The translations under genes and the position numbers were made by a program. This document shows positions 1-6,361 of a stretch of DNA of 6,636 bases, piece after piece. The notes under the pieces are model-generated. The model did no database searches. It saw nothing but the letters and a program-made list of their open reading frames with translations, and was not told where the DNA came from. The DNA lies in contig JAESSV010000099.1 in the NCBI GenBank assembly GCA_016763895.1, positions 1-6,636 of the forward strand. The letters run 5' to 3'. Numbering within the stretch: the first letter of the stretch is position 1; each line of letters opens with the position of its first letter. The stretch is from Magnetovibrio sp. Lineage in GTDB: Bacteria; Pseudomonadota; Alphaproteobacteria; Rhodospirillales; Magnetovibrionaceae.

Positions 1-144
1 GTGCGTTTGCCGAACGAGACTCTCAACGGAACTTTTGCCGCCTTAGATGAAACGGGGGCTTTGGTGTTGCATTTGGACGGCAAACCCAATCGGATCATCA
101 CTGCGGGCGATGTCTTTTTACCGGATGTATCTCATGACATTTGA
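1..144 (+). CDS. birA: Biotin-protein ligase BirA, C-terminal end (partial, 5' truncated by window)
   Basis: Frame 1 is open from the window edge to a TGA at 142-144 and gives 47 residues. The piece has the small beta-barrel (SH3-like) C-terminal domain pattern of biotin--[acetyl-CoA-carboxylase] ligases: a GTFAALDETGALVL segment, then LDG, then a closing TAGDVFLP. In the family this domain follows the catalytic core that makes biotinyl-5'-AMP and transfers biotin to a lysine of carboxylase carrier domains; the core lies outside the window. The position directly before coaX and RNase J fits the usual alphaproteobacterial order and supports the call. The first codon, GTG, is just where the window begins and should not be read as a start. 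Only the C-terminus is visible, so substrate range and any repressor function cannot be judged. Confidence 0.85.
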   Translation: MRLPNETLNGTFAALDETGALVLHLDGKPNRIITAGDVFLPDVSHDI

Positions 145-176
145 ACCAACCCCAGTGACGTGCTACGGATCAAGTT

Positions 177-932
177 ATGCTATTGGCTATTGATTCTGGA
201 AACACCAACATCGTCTTCGCGGTTTTTAGCGACGATGGTAAAGTCGTGCGCACGTGGCGATTAGATACCCACAGCAACGTGGACTTTGGTTTGTGGATGT
301 TGGACCAAGGCCTTGTCGCGTCTGATATAACGGCCGCTATAATTGCCACCGTCGTGCCCCGTAACCTAGAACCACTTATCGAACTGTGTGAAGTCACCTT
401 GGGGGTCGAGCCTTTGGTGGTGGGCCATGATGACGTGGATTTAGGGGTAGAGGTGTTGTTAGACACCCCCAGCGAGATCGGCGCAGATCGTTTGGTCAAC
501 GCCGTCGCCGCCGGAGAGCGTTATGGTGGCTCTTTGATCTGCGTGGATTTCGGAACCGCCACAACGTTCGATATATTGGACAAAAATAAAAATTATGCCG
601 GCGGGGTCATAGCCCCCGGCATTAACCTGTCTTTAGAGGCGTTGCATGCTCATGCTGCGAAATTGCCGCGTGTGGAACCCAAACGCCCCGAACGCGTCAT
701 TGGCACCAGCACCATCAGCGCCATGCAGTCTGGCATCTATTGGGGCTATGTTTCTTTAATCGAAGGCATGGTTAAACGCATCAAAATTGAATTTGGATCC
801 CCCATGACGGTGATTGCCACGGGGGGCTTAAGCCCGTTGTTTTCGCCAGCCATAGACGCCATAGAAACCATTGATACAGATTTGACTTTGCGGGGTCTCT
901 TTCTCATTTACCAACGCAACCGGAGCACATGA
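177..932 (+). CDS. coaX: Type III pantothenate kinase
   Basis: Cytosolic enzyme that phosphorylates pantothenate with ATP, the first committed step of CoA synthesis. The 251-residue product has the usual length of the CoaX class. Visible motifs are the N-terminal phosphate-binding DSGNT (residues 6-10), the GADR motif (102-105) with the probable catalytic Asp104, the DFGTATT motif (124-130) of the second ASKHA-fold half, the YAGGVIAPG segment shortly after, and an ATGGLSPLF segment near the C-terminus. Type III kinases generally need a monovalent cation and resist CoA feedback; that is family knowledge. The ATG at 177 is chosen because the phosphate-binding motif normally begins within the first ten residues. 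A weak GGA at 167-169 lies 7 bases upstream. The stop TGA (930-932) overlaps the rnj ATG in an ATGA junction, which suggests translational coupling. A 32-base gap separates it from birA. Confidence 0.96.
   Translation: MLLAIDSGNTNIVFAVFSDDGKVVRTWRLDTHSNVDFGLWMLDQGLVASDITAAIIATVVPRNLEPLIELCEVTLGVEPLVVGHDDVDLGVEVLLDTPSEIGADRLVNAVAAGERYGGSLICVDFGTATTFDILDKNKNYAGGVIAPGINLSLEALHAHAAKLPRVEPKRPERVIGTSTISAMQSGIYWGYVSLIEGMVKRIKIEFGSPMTVIATGGLSPLFSPAIDAIETIDTDLTLRGLFLIYQRNRST
922..925 (+). promoter_or_regulatory. Shine-Dalgarno for rnj inside the coaX 3' end
   Basis: GGAG lies within the last codons of coaX. It is 3 bases before the ATG at 929 and 6 bases before the ATG at 932. Typical spacing favours 932 as the main start, removing one methionine. 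The site also implies that ribosomes finishing coaX pass over the rnj initiation site. Confidence 0.5.
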
Positions 933-2605
933 TGGCAAACAAGACGAACACGGGTGAAGAACTTCTTTTTTTACCATTAGGGGGAGCCGGCGAAATCGGC
1001 ATGAACCTGAACCTGTATGGCTATGGAAAACCAGACAACCCTGATTGGATCATGCTGGATTTGGGCATTTCCTTTGGCGATAACAGCCAGCCGGGCGTTG
1101 ATGTGGTGATGCCCGACCCACAATTTATTGAAGACCATAAAGATAAACTCAAAGGCATCGTGTTGACCCACGCCCACGAAGACCACTTGGGCGCCGTGCC
1201 TTATCTTTGGGATCGTTTTCAATGTCCGATTTATGCAACGCCGTTTACCGTATCGGTGTTGAAACGCAAGCTGGCCGAAGACAGCGCCTTTGACAATGTG
1301 CCGATTATTGAAATTCCGTTGAATGGAAAGTTCAATGTGGGGCCGTTCGAATTGGAACTTATCACGCTCACCCATTCCATTCCTGAACCCAATGGGGTGG
1401 TGTTGCGCACACCGCTTGGAACCGTCTTTCACACCGGCGATTGGAAGCTTGATCCAGACCCCGTGTTGGGCGCGGGTTATGACAAAGATGCGCTGCGCCA
1501 ATTGGGCGAAGAAGGCGTGTTGGCCATGGTTTGTGATTCCACCAACATTTTCACCCAAGGGTCCAGCGGATCCGAGGGGGATATTTTAGATAATCTGCTT
1601 GACCTTATTAAAGACCGCAAGGGGCGCGTTATTATCACCTGTTTTGCGTCCAATGTGGCGCGTTTGCAAACCATATCCAAAGCCGCAAAAATGTGTGGCC
1701 GCGACATCGTTTTGGCGGGCAGGTCCTTTGGGCGCATGATTGCAAGTGCTAAAGAAAACGGATACTTAAAAGACGTTCCTAATTTTTTAGATGAAGAATA
1801 TGCCAGCCAGATCCCCAAAGACAAACTGTTGATTGTTTGCACAGGATCGCAAGGCGAGGCGCGGGCGGCCTTGGCGCGCATTGCCAATGATGATCACCCC
1901 CGGATTTCAGTTTCCAAGGGCGATGTGGTGATTTTTTCATCTCGGAAAATCCCCGGCAACGAAGTTTCCATCAGCACTTTGCAGAACAAATTGGTGCGCA
2001 TTGGTGTTGAAATTATCACCGACAAAGATGCTTTTATTCATGTTTCAGGCCATCCGGCCAGAGATGAAATGTTGGAAATGTACCAGACGATAAAGCCTGA
2101 AATTTCCATTCCTGTGCATGGCGAACTGAGGCACTTAATTGAGCATGCGGCGCTTGCCAAAACATGTCATGTGAAGCAAGCGGTCATCACCGAAAACGGC
2201 GGCATGATCCGGCTGGCTCCGGGGCCTGCCGAAATTATTGATAACGTGCACAGCGGTCGACTAGCCTTGGAAGGTGGGCGATTGGTAAAGTTGGACAGTG
2301 AACTTATTCGCGGACGCACCCGCGCCCTTTGGAATGGCACTGCAACGGTTACAGTTGTTGTGGACAAGGTTGGCCATTTGTTGGGGGATGTTCAAATTTC
2401 GACGATAGGTCTGTTGGAGTCCGATGATTTTGATTTTGAAGACGAAGCCTTAGATTGCGCCGAAGACGCCGTGGAACGTTTAAGCCATAAAGATCGACGC
2501 GATGATGCCAAGGTGTCCGAAGCCGTGCGCATTGCGGTGCGACGCTATTTTCGGAGACAGTTTAAGAAAAACCCAGTCACGACCGTTCATTTGGTGAGAG
2601 TTTAG
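929..2605 (+). CDS. rnj: Ribonuclease J (metallo-beta-lactamase / beta-CASP nuclease)
   Basis: Endo- and 5'-3' exoribonuclease of mRNA turnover and rRNA maturation. Length (558 aa) matches the RNase J family. In order: an N-terminal metallo-beta-lactamase core with LPLGGAGEIGMN (15-26); the zinc motif HAHEDH (His81, His83, Asp85, His86); His149 (LTHSIPEPN); Asp171 (HTGDWKLD); an inserted beta-CASP domain from about residue 210 containing TGSQGE; the RNA-phosphate-binding HVSGH (371-375); and the final metal ligand His397 in PVHGELRH. The remaining ~90 residues form the C-terminal domain. The spacing of these residues follows my recollection of Bacillus RNase J1 with a constant offset of 7, so all catalytic positions appear intact. 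Two ATGs lie back to back (929 and 932). The GGAG at 922-925 is 3 bases from the first and 6 from the second, so translation may really begin at 932. mce follows after 2 bases. Confidence 0.96.
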   Translation: MMANKTNTGEELLFLPLGGAGEIGMNLNLYGYGKPDNPDWIMLDLGISFGDNSQPGVDVVMPDPQFIEDHKDKLKGIVLTHAHEDHLGAVPYLWDRFQCPIYATPFTVSVLKRKLAEDSAFDNVPIIEIPLNGKFNVGPFELELITLTHSIPEPNGVVLRTPLGTVFHTGDWKLDPDPVLGAGYDKDALRQLGEEGVLAMVCDSTNIFTQGSSGSEGDILDNLLDLIKDRKGRVIITCFASNVARLQTISKAAKMCGRDIVLAGRSFGRMIASAKENGYLKDVPNFLDEEYASQIPKDKLLIVCTGSQGEARAALARIANDDHPRISVSKGDVVIFSSRKIPGNEVSISTLQNKLVRIGVEIITDKDAFIHVSGHPARDEMLEMYQTIKPEISIPVHGELRHLIEHAALAKTCHVKQAVITENGGMIRLAPGPAEIIDNVHSGRLALEGGRLVKLDSELIRGRTRALWNGTATVTVVVDKVGHLLGDVQISTIGLLESDDFDFEDEALDCAEDAVERLSHKDRRDDAKVSEAVRIAVRRYFRRQFKKNPVTTVHLVRV

Positions 2606-2607
2606 AT

Positions 2608-3012
2608 ATGATTGGTTGCTTAAATCATATAGCGATTGCGGTTCCTGATTTGGAACAGGCCGCCGCGAAATACCGTGATATCTTGGGGGCCAAGGTGTCA
2701 AAGCCCATGGCTTTGCCGGAACACGGCGTGACCACAGTGTTTGTCGAATTGCCCAATACAAAACTGGAATTGTTAGAGCCCTTGGGCGAACAGTCCTTGA
2801 TCTTGGACTTTCTCAAACGTAATCCAGAGGGTGGCGTTCATCACCTTTGTTTCGAAGTCGAAGATATTGCTTTAGCCAAAACCAAGCTTTTAGCCAAAGG
2901 CGTGCGCATACTTGGACACGGAGAACCGCGCATGGGGGCTCACAAAAAACCCGTTTTGTTTCTACATCCCAAGGATTTTTGCGCTACACTGATCGAAATC
3001 GAAGAAAAATAA
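2608..3012 (+). CDS. mce: Methylmalonyl-CoA epimerase (VOC/glyoxalase fold)
   Basis: Interconverts (2S)- and (2R)-methylmalonyl-CoA so that methylmalonyl-CoA mutase can feed propionyl-CoA carbon into succinyl-CoA. The 134-residue product has the paired beta-alpha-beta-beta-beta modules of the VOC superfamily. Metal-ligand candidates sit where the family puts them: His7 (LNHIAIAVPDLE), Glu54 (KLELLEPLG), His79 (GVHHLCFEV) and Glu130 (TLIEIEEK). The phrase LELLEPLGE followed by GGVHHLCFEVEDI is what distinguishes this enzyme from other small VOC proteins. The start at 2608 has a good ribosome-binding site (GAGAG, 2596-2600) in the last codons of rnj, only 2 bases beyond the rnj stop, so it is very likely cotranscribed. 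The mutase and propionyl-CoA carboxylase genes are not in the window. Confidence 0.94.
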   Translation: MIGCLNHIAIAVPDLEQAAAKYRDILGAKVSKPMALPEHGVTTVFVELPNTKLELLEPLGEQSLILDFLKRNPEGGVHHLCFEVEDIALAKTKLLAKGVRILGHGEPRMGAHKKPVLFLHPKDFCATLIEIEEK

Positions 3013-3023
3013 GAATGCTTTTC

Positions 3024-3033
3024 GGGGGGGAAG
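3024..3033 (+). promoter_or_regulatory. G-rich ribosome-binding site of the first mini membrane ORF
   Basis: Seven Gs followed by AAG form a strong purine-rich Shine-Dalgarno stretch 5 bases before the ATG at 3039. This fixes the start of the 62-residue ORF at 3039 rather than at the in-frame ATG at 3015. A change in G-tract length would alter this site; no proof of such variation is visible in a single sequence. Confidence 0.55.
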
Positions 3034-3038
3034 TATTT

Positions 3039-3227
3039 ATGGTCGATAAAAAAGATTTTAAAATGACCGGGATTAGTCAAATTAAAATCAAGAAAAAAGC
3101 AATTTGGTGGACCGTTTTTGTCCTTGTTCTTTTTTGTGCAATTGCTGGTATTATGTTGTGGATTTCGTCAACGTCTCGCCCGCCAACGGTGAACACGGGC
3201 GGATATACGAATGGAAATGATTGGTGA
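3039..3227 (+). CDS. Small single-pass membrane protein, unknown function (62 aa)
   Basis: I do not recognise this protein. It has a lysine-rich N-terminus (Lys at 4, 5, 8, 16, 18, 19, 20), one hydrophobic helix at about 21-42 beginning with a Trp pair (WWTVFVLVLF), and a short polar tail rich in Ser, Thr, Gly and Asn ending in DW. The positive-inside rule predicts the N-terminus in the cytoplasm and the ~20-residue tail in the periplasm. The start is set by the G-rich ribosome-binding site immediately upstream. It is 26 bases after mce and is followed after 5 bases by a second small membrane ORF, so the two look cotranscribed. In related alphaproteobacteria a two-helix DUF1467 protein often sits near here, but I see no convincing likeness to it. 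The reading frame is also open upstream into mce, which is coincidental. Confidence 0.7.
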   Translation: MVDKKDFKMTGISQIKIKKKAIWWTVFVLVLFCAIAGIMLWISSTSRPPTVNTGGYTNGNDW

Positions 3228-3232
3228 TAATT

Positions 3233-3367
3233 ATGGCTTATAAGCCTCCAAAAGTTAAACTGAGTCCAAGGGTCGTGAAATATGTGTGCATTTATTTGTC
3301 CGTCATGTTTTTTCCTGCGGTGATTATGATGTTTGTGATTAAGGCCGATATGCTCGGTTTCTTTTAA
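3233..3367 (+). CDS. Very small single-pass membrane protein, unknown function (44 aa)
   Basis: ATG at 3233 to TAA at 3365-3367 encodes 44 residues. It has a basic N-terminus beginning MAYKPPKVKLSPR, a hydrophobic helix at about 17-36 (CIYLSVMFFPAVIMMFV), then a short KADMLGFF tail. A GGTGA at 3223-3227, overlapping the stop codon of the preceding ORF, lies 5 bases before the start, suggesting coupled translation with the 62-residue neighbour. The frame exactly fills the space between that neighbour and the tag-like gene, leaving 2 bases on the downstream side, which supports a real gene. No family is recognised. It could act with its neighbour as a small membrane pair, but that is a guess from position and topology only. 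Confidence 0.6.
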   Translation: MAYKPPKVKLSPRVVKYVCIYLSVMFFPAVIMMFVIKADMLGFF

Positions 3368-3369
3368 CC

Positions 3370-3918
3370 GTGGCGGATGATCCCAATTGGTATTGTGATG
3401 TTGCCAGTGAAGACGAATTACACCGGCCTTATCATGATACGGAATACGGTTTTCCGGGTCAGGACGAAGCACAGCTTTTCGAGCTGTTATGCTTGGAAAT
3501 CTTTCAAGCAGGACTGTCTTGGGAATTGGTGTTGAAAAAGCGCCAATCCACGTTCGAAGCTTTCAAAAGATTTGACGTCGACCGGGTGGCTGGTTTTCAA
3601 GAAGAAGACATAAAACGTCTACTAGCTAATCCTGGAATTATTCGCAACCAATTGAAAATAAAGTCTATTATTCATAATGCTCAGGTCTGCAAAGACTTGC
3701 GTAAAAGCCACGGTGGCTTCGCTAAATGGCTTGCATCCCACCACCCGCTGGATCATTCCGCATGGGTCAAAACGTTTAAAAAGACATTTAAATTTACCGG
3801 CCCCGAAGTGGCGAACGAGTTTTTAATGAGTACCGGATATCTTAAAGGCGCGCATAGAGAAAGCTGTCCTGTTTATGCTATAATTGCGAAAACCCAACCG
3901 CCTTGGATGGACGTGTGA
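3370..3918 (+). CDS. tag: DNA-3-methyladenine glycosylase I (Tag family)
   Basis: Base-excision repair enzyme that removes 3-methyladenine from alkylated DNA, leaving an abasic site. The 182-residue product carries the family landmarks at spacings that match what I recall of E. coli Tag: a zinc clasp of Cys9, His22 (YHDTEYG), His162 and Cys166 (AHRESC); the pocket residues Tyr21, Glu43 and Trp51 in the CLEIFQAGLSW block; a VLKKR segment; and NPGIIRNQLKI in the helix-hairpin-helix region. The aromatic residue after YHDTE is Tyr26, where E. coli Tag has Trp (Trp21 by my alignment), and the residue two after the first zinc Cys is Val rather than Trp, so this is a divergent subgroup. The start is GTG at 3370, 2 bases after the preceding stop, without a clear Shine-Dalgarno. 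Its TGA overlaps the next gene's ATG. Repair proteins are not usual partners of the flanking genes. Confidence 0.92.
   Translation: MADDPNWYCDVASEDELHRPYHDTEYGFPGQDEAQLFELLCLEIFQAGLSWELVLKKRQSTFEAFKRFDVDRVAGFQEEDIKRLLANPGIIRNQLKIKSIIHNAQVCKDLRKSHGGFAKWLASHHPLDHSAWVKTFKKTFKFTGPEVANEFLMSTGYLKGAHRESCPVYAIIAKTQPPWMDV
3905..3911 (+). promoter_or_regulatory. Shine-Dalgarno that sets the start of the secreted-protein gene
   Basis: GGATGGA lies in the last codons of tag, 6 bases before the ATG at 3918 and 9 before the ATG at 3921. It supports a start at one of these two ATGs, giving a normal Sec signal peptide, rather than an upstream in-frame TTG at 3903. Confidence 0.5.
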
Positions 3919-4355
3919 TGATGAAGAAAACAGCATTAATTTTGAGCGTTTTTTTGTTGAGTAATCCGGCTCTTGCCGCAAAAGATTCAAAAGTGTCCGT
4001 AAGCTTAAAAGACTGCCAGCAGCTGACCAAGTCTGTGTCGGGTGCTGATGTGGCCTATCAGCCCGGTGTTGATGTTCAAGGAAACCCCGTGGTGCCCGCC
4101 GAAGGCGACTTTGGGGCGACACATGTTTTTAAATTGCCCAAAACCATCACCATTGATTTTGGGATTGATTTGGCCGGCAAATACGGAATCAGCGGGACAG
4201 GGGAACAAACCGCCACCGCGCCCATTTTTAAAATCGATTATGATTTGGCTGCGGGGGACTTAACGGTCAATGGCAAACCTTTAACCAAGGGCGATTCGCG
4301 TGCCATCGTAAAAGCATGTCAGTTGTTATTAGAGGGTAAAAACGGCGGAAAATAA
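3918..4355 (+). CDS. Secreted/periplasmic protein of unknown function with signal peptide and two cysteines
   Basis: The 145-residue product opens with a classical Sec signal peptide: MMKK, a hydrophobic core (ALILSVFLL), then NPALA with likely cleavage after Ala20. The mature ~125 residues have only two cysteines, Cys33 (KDCQQL) and Cys134 (KACQLL). Each sits in a likely amphipathic helix at one end of the chain, so a disulfide closing the fold is plausible. Between them lies the segment DVAYQPGVDVQGNPVVPAE (about 48-66), then short beta-type stretches (KTITIDFGIDL; FKIDYDL; DLTVNGKPL). I recall similar 'DVAYxPGVDVxGxPVxPA' proteins of unknown function in Rhodospirillales-like genomes, but no named family. 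It is not a lipoprotein, since no lipobox Cys follows the signal. The ATG overlaps the tag stop codon (TGATG), implying coupled translation. It lies 85 bases before the lipoprotein-release permease gene; a shared envelope role is possible but unproven. Confidence 0.85.
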   Translation: MMKKTALILSVFLLSNPALAAKDSKVSVSLKDCQQLTKSVSGADVAYQPGVDVQGNPVVPAEGDFGATHVFKLPKTITIDFGIDLAGKYGISGTGEQTATAPIFKIDYDLAAGDLTVNGKPLTKGDSRAIVKACQLLLEGKNGGK

Positions 4356-4440
4356 CGGATATAAGTTGCGGCGTTGCTCCTTTCGGCACAATACCTTAGA
4401 CTTGGAAAAATTTTCTCCATTGGATTTAGGCGTTAAATAT
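4356..4440 (+). other. Intergenic gap before the permease gene, no clear promoter
   Basis: This 85-base gap is among the largest noncoding stretches between + strand genes here and is the most likely place for an independent lolCD promoter. I find only weak -35/-10 candidates (TTGCTC at 4374-4379 and TTAGAC at 4396-4401, 16 bases apart) and no hairpin with a T-run, so neither promoter nor terminator is called. The permease frame stays open back to a TTG at 4366. Confidence 0.3.
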
Positions 4441-5685
4441 ATGTTTTCCGCATTTGAGTGGATGATGGCCATTCGCTACCTAAGAGCGCGGCGTAAAGAA
4501 GGCTTCGTTTCGGTGATCGCTTGGTTTTCTCTGTTGGGCATTGCCATCGGTGTGGCAACGCTGATCATCGTTATGAGCGTCGTGAACGGTTTTCGAGCCG
4601 AACTTATGAACCGCATTTTGGGACTCAATGGGCATGTGAATGTTTATTCCACCGTCGGCACCATGACGGATTTTCAAACCAAGGCGGATATTGTTTTGAA
4701 AGTTCCGGGTGTGGTTTCGGCGTCCCCGTTGATCGAAGGCCAAGTGATGGCAACCCATAACGGTCAAGCCAGAGGTGCCGTCATGCGGGGCATTAAATCT
4801 GATGATTTGCGCCGCCGAAAGATTTTGTCGAGCAATATTAAATCGGGCAGCCTGGATGATTTTGGGGCGGATGATTCGATTATTATTGGTACTGAAATGG
4901 CACGTCGTCTGGGCGCGCGCGTGGGGGATAAAATCACCATCATTTCGCCAAAGGGTCAAGCCACGGCCTTTGGTACCGTGCCGCGCATGCGGGCTTTTCG
5001 CATTGCCGCAACGTTTTCTATCGGCATGTTTGAATACGATTCTGGCTTTGCCTTTATTCCGTTACATGCCGCTCAAGTGTATTTTCAAATGCCCGACACC
5101 GTAAGCAATCTGGAAGTCTTTGTCCAAGACCCCCATAAAACCGTCGAAGTCGGACTGGCGATTAAGAAAGCGCTGAACAACAAGGCACGTGTTTACGATT
5201 GGCAAAAAACCAATGCCAGCTTCTTTAACGCCATTCAGGTGGAACGCAATGTGATGTTCTTGATTTTAACCCTGATCATTGTTGTTGCGGCCTTTAACAT
5301 CATTTCCAGCCTGATTATGTTGGTCAAAGACAAGGGCCGTGATATTGCGATTTTGCGCACCATGGGGGCCACACGCGGCATGATTATGCGGATATTCTTT
5401 ATCGCCGGTGCATCAATTGGTGTGTTTGGGACTTTGGGTGGATTTGGTTTGGGGTTATGGTTTTCGCTTAACATCGAAAATATTCGCCAATGGATTCAAT
5501 CAATTACGGGGACAGAACTGTTTGCCGCCGAAATTTACTTTCTCTCGCAATTGCCCGCCAAGGTCGATCCCATGGAAGTGTTGGCCACGGTATTGATGGG
5601 TTTGGGCTTGTCATTTTTAGCCACCTTATATCCGTCGTGGCGAGCGGCACGTTTGGATCCAGCCGAGGCTTTGCGTTATGAGTAA
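4441..5685 (+). CDS. lolC: Lipoprotein-releasing ABC transporter permease (LolC/LolE family)
   Basis: Inner-membrane permease that, with LolD, extracts mature lipoproteins from the outer leaflet of the inner membrane and hands them to LolA. The 414-residue product has the MacB/FtsX-like layout: [14 protein letters not shown] at the N-terminus (5-18), TM1 at about 23-48, a periplasmic domain at about 50-268, TM2 at about 271-294, a cytoplasmic coupling segment [14 protein letters not shown] (298-311) that contacts the ATPase, TM3 at about 318-342, TM4 at about 380-397, and the closing [14 protein letters not shown] (401-414) typical of the LolC/E family. The start is placed at ATG 4441 because family members begin just before the [10 protein letters not shown] segment; an AGG at 4428-4430 is a modest ribosome-binding site. 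Only one permease gene is present, so LolC and LolE cannot be told apart; a homodimer with LolD is plausible. Confidence 0.95.
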   Translation: MFSAFEWMMAIRYLRARRKEGFVSVIAWFSLLGIAIGVATLIIVMSVVNGFRAELMNRILGLNGHVNVYSTVGTMTDFQTKADIVLKVPGVVSASPLIEGQVMATHNGQARGAVMRGIKSDDLRRRKILSSNIKSGSLDDFGADDSIIIGTEMARRLGARVGDKITIISPKGQATAFGTVPRMRAFRIAATFSIGMFEYDSGFAFIPLHAAQVYFQMPDTVSNLEVFVQDPHKTVEVGLAIKKALNNKARVYDWQKTNASFFNAIQVERNVMFLILTLIIVVAAFNIISSLIMLVKDKGRDIAILRTMGATRGMIMRIFFIAGASIGVFGTLGGFGLGLWFSLNIENIRQWIQSITGTELFAAEIYFLSQLPAKVDPMEVLATVLMGLGLSFLATLYPSWRAARLDPAEALRYE

Positions 5686-6361
5686 CGGCGAAATCTTGAA
5701 ATTTGCGGGTGTGGTGCGCAACTTTGGGCGCGGGCACACGGAACTGCATGTTCTCAAAGGGGCGGACTTAACCATTGGGTCCGGTGAAATTGTGGCTTTG
5801 GTGGGGCCCAGTGGATCTGGGAAATCAACTTTGTTGCAAATCGCCGGATTGTTGGAAAAACCGGATGCGGGCGAAGTTTATATTGCGGGCGAAGCCTGCT
5901 CGAAGCTCAATGACGATCGCCGCACCGAAATTCGCCGTAAACATTTGGGATTTGTGTATCAATACCATCATTTGTTGCCCGAGTTTTCGGCGGTCGAAAA
6001 TATCGTTATTCCTCAAATTATTGCAGGCTTAAGCAAGCCTTTGGCGCGCGAACGAGCGTTGCAATTGTTGGAAACGTTGGGCCTCACGGATCGCATCACG
6101 CACCGCCCCGCCGAACTCAGTGGCGGCGAACAACAACGGGTCGCCATCGCCAGAGCCCTTGCCAACGCGCCAAGCTTGTTGTTGGCTGATGAGCCCACGG
6201 GGAATTTGGACCCGGACACGGCGGATAGTGTGTTTAATATTTTGTTGAACCTTACCCGACAAGTCGGCCTTACCGCGCTGATCGCCACCCACAACATGGA
6301 TCTGGCATCCCGGATGGACCGCATCGTCAAGGTCGAAGACGGTCATTTAATCGAAGCTTAA
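5678..6361 (+). CDS. lolD: Lipoprotein-releasing ABC transporter ATPase LolD
   Basis: Cytoplasmic ATPase that powers lipoprotein release by the neighbouring permease. The 227-residue product has every ABC landmark: Walker [10 protein letters not shown] (43-51), Q-loop Gln95 within [14 protein letters not shown], signature LSGGEQQR (147-154), Walker B LLLADEP with Asp171 and catalytic Glu172, D-loop NLD (176-178), and switch His205. The [10 protein letters not shown] stretch after the Q-loop is particularly like LolD within the LolD/MacB/FtsE group, and the adjacent permease settles the assignment. The ATG at 5678 lies inside the last codons of the permease gene (8-base overlap), with GAGG at 5665-5668, so translation is coupled and subunit ratios are likely linked. 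The final codons and stop are part of a 26-base sequence repeated immediately downstream. Confidence 0.97.
   Translation: MSNGEILKFAGVVRNFGRGHTELHVLKGADLTIGSGEIVALVGPSGSGKSTLLQIAGLLEKPDAGEVYIAGEACSKLNDDRRTEIRRKHLGFVYQYHHLLPEFSAVENIVIPQIIAGLSKPLARERALQLLETLGLTDRITHRPAELSGGEQQRVAIARALANAPSLLLADEPTGNLDPDTADSVFNILLNLTRQVGLTALIATHNMDLASRMDRIVKVEDGHLIEA

Noticed and set aside
966..972. Run of seven Ts near the start of rnj as a programmed frameshift or phase-variable tract.
   Set aside because: The RNase J frame is intact across it, no alternative frame of interest follows, and the run is explained by adjacent Leu-Phe-Leu codons.
977..1558. A 193-residue open frame on the minus strand within rnj.
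   Set aside because: It lies fully antisense to a catalytically complete RNase J. The product is His/Gln-rich in the way reverse-complement shadow frames are, and no ribosome-binding site or family motif is seen.
2847..3227. A 126-residue + strand frame overlapping the end of mce and containing the first mini membrane ORF.
   Set aside because: Its first half lies out of frame inside the well-supported mce gene and is not protein-like. The strong ribosome-binding site at 3024-3033 points to a start at 3039.
3039..3367. The two mini ORFs as pieces of a frameshifted DUF1467 gene.
   Set aside because: Each has its own start, ribosome-binding site and positively charged N-terminus before its helix, and neither half resembles DUF1467 as I remember it.
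3903..3917. Upstream TTG start adding five residues to the secreted protein.
   Set aside because: It would put acidic and bulky residues before the signal peptide. The GGATGGA site is correctly spaced for the ATG at 3918 or 3921.
4366..4440. N-terminal extension of the LolC/E permease from a TTG at 4366.
   Set aside because: The added 25 residues do not resemble any LolC/E N-terminus. The family normally begins a few residues before the [10 protein letters not shown] segment, which fits the ATG at 4441.
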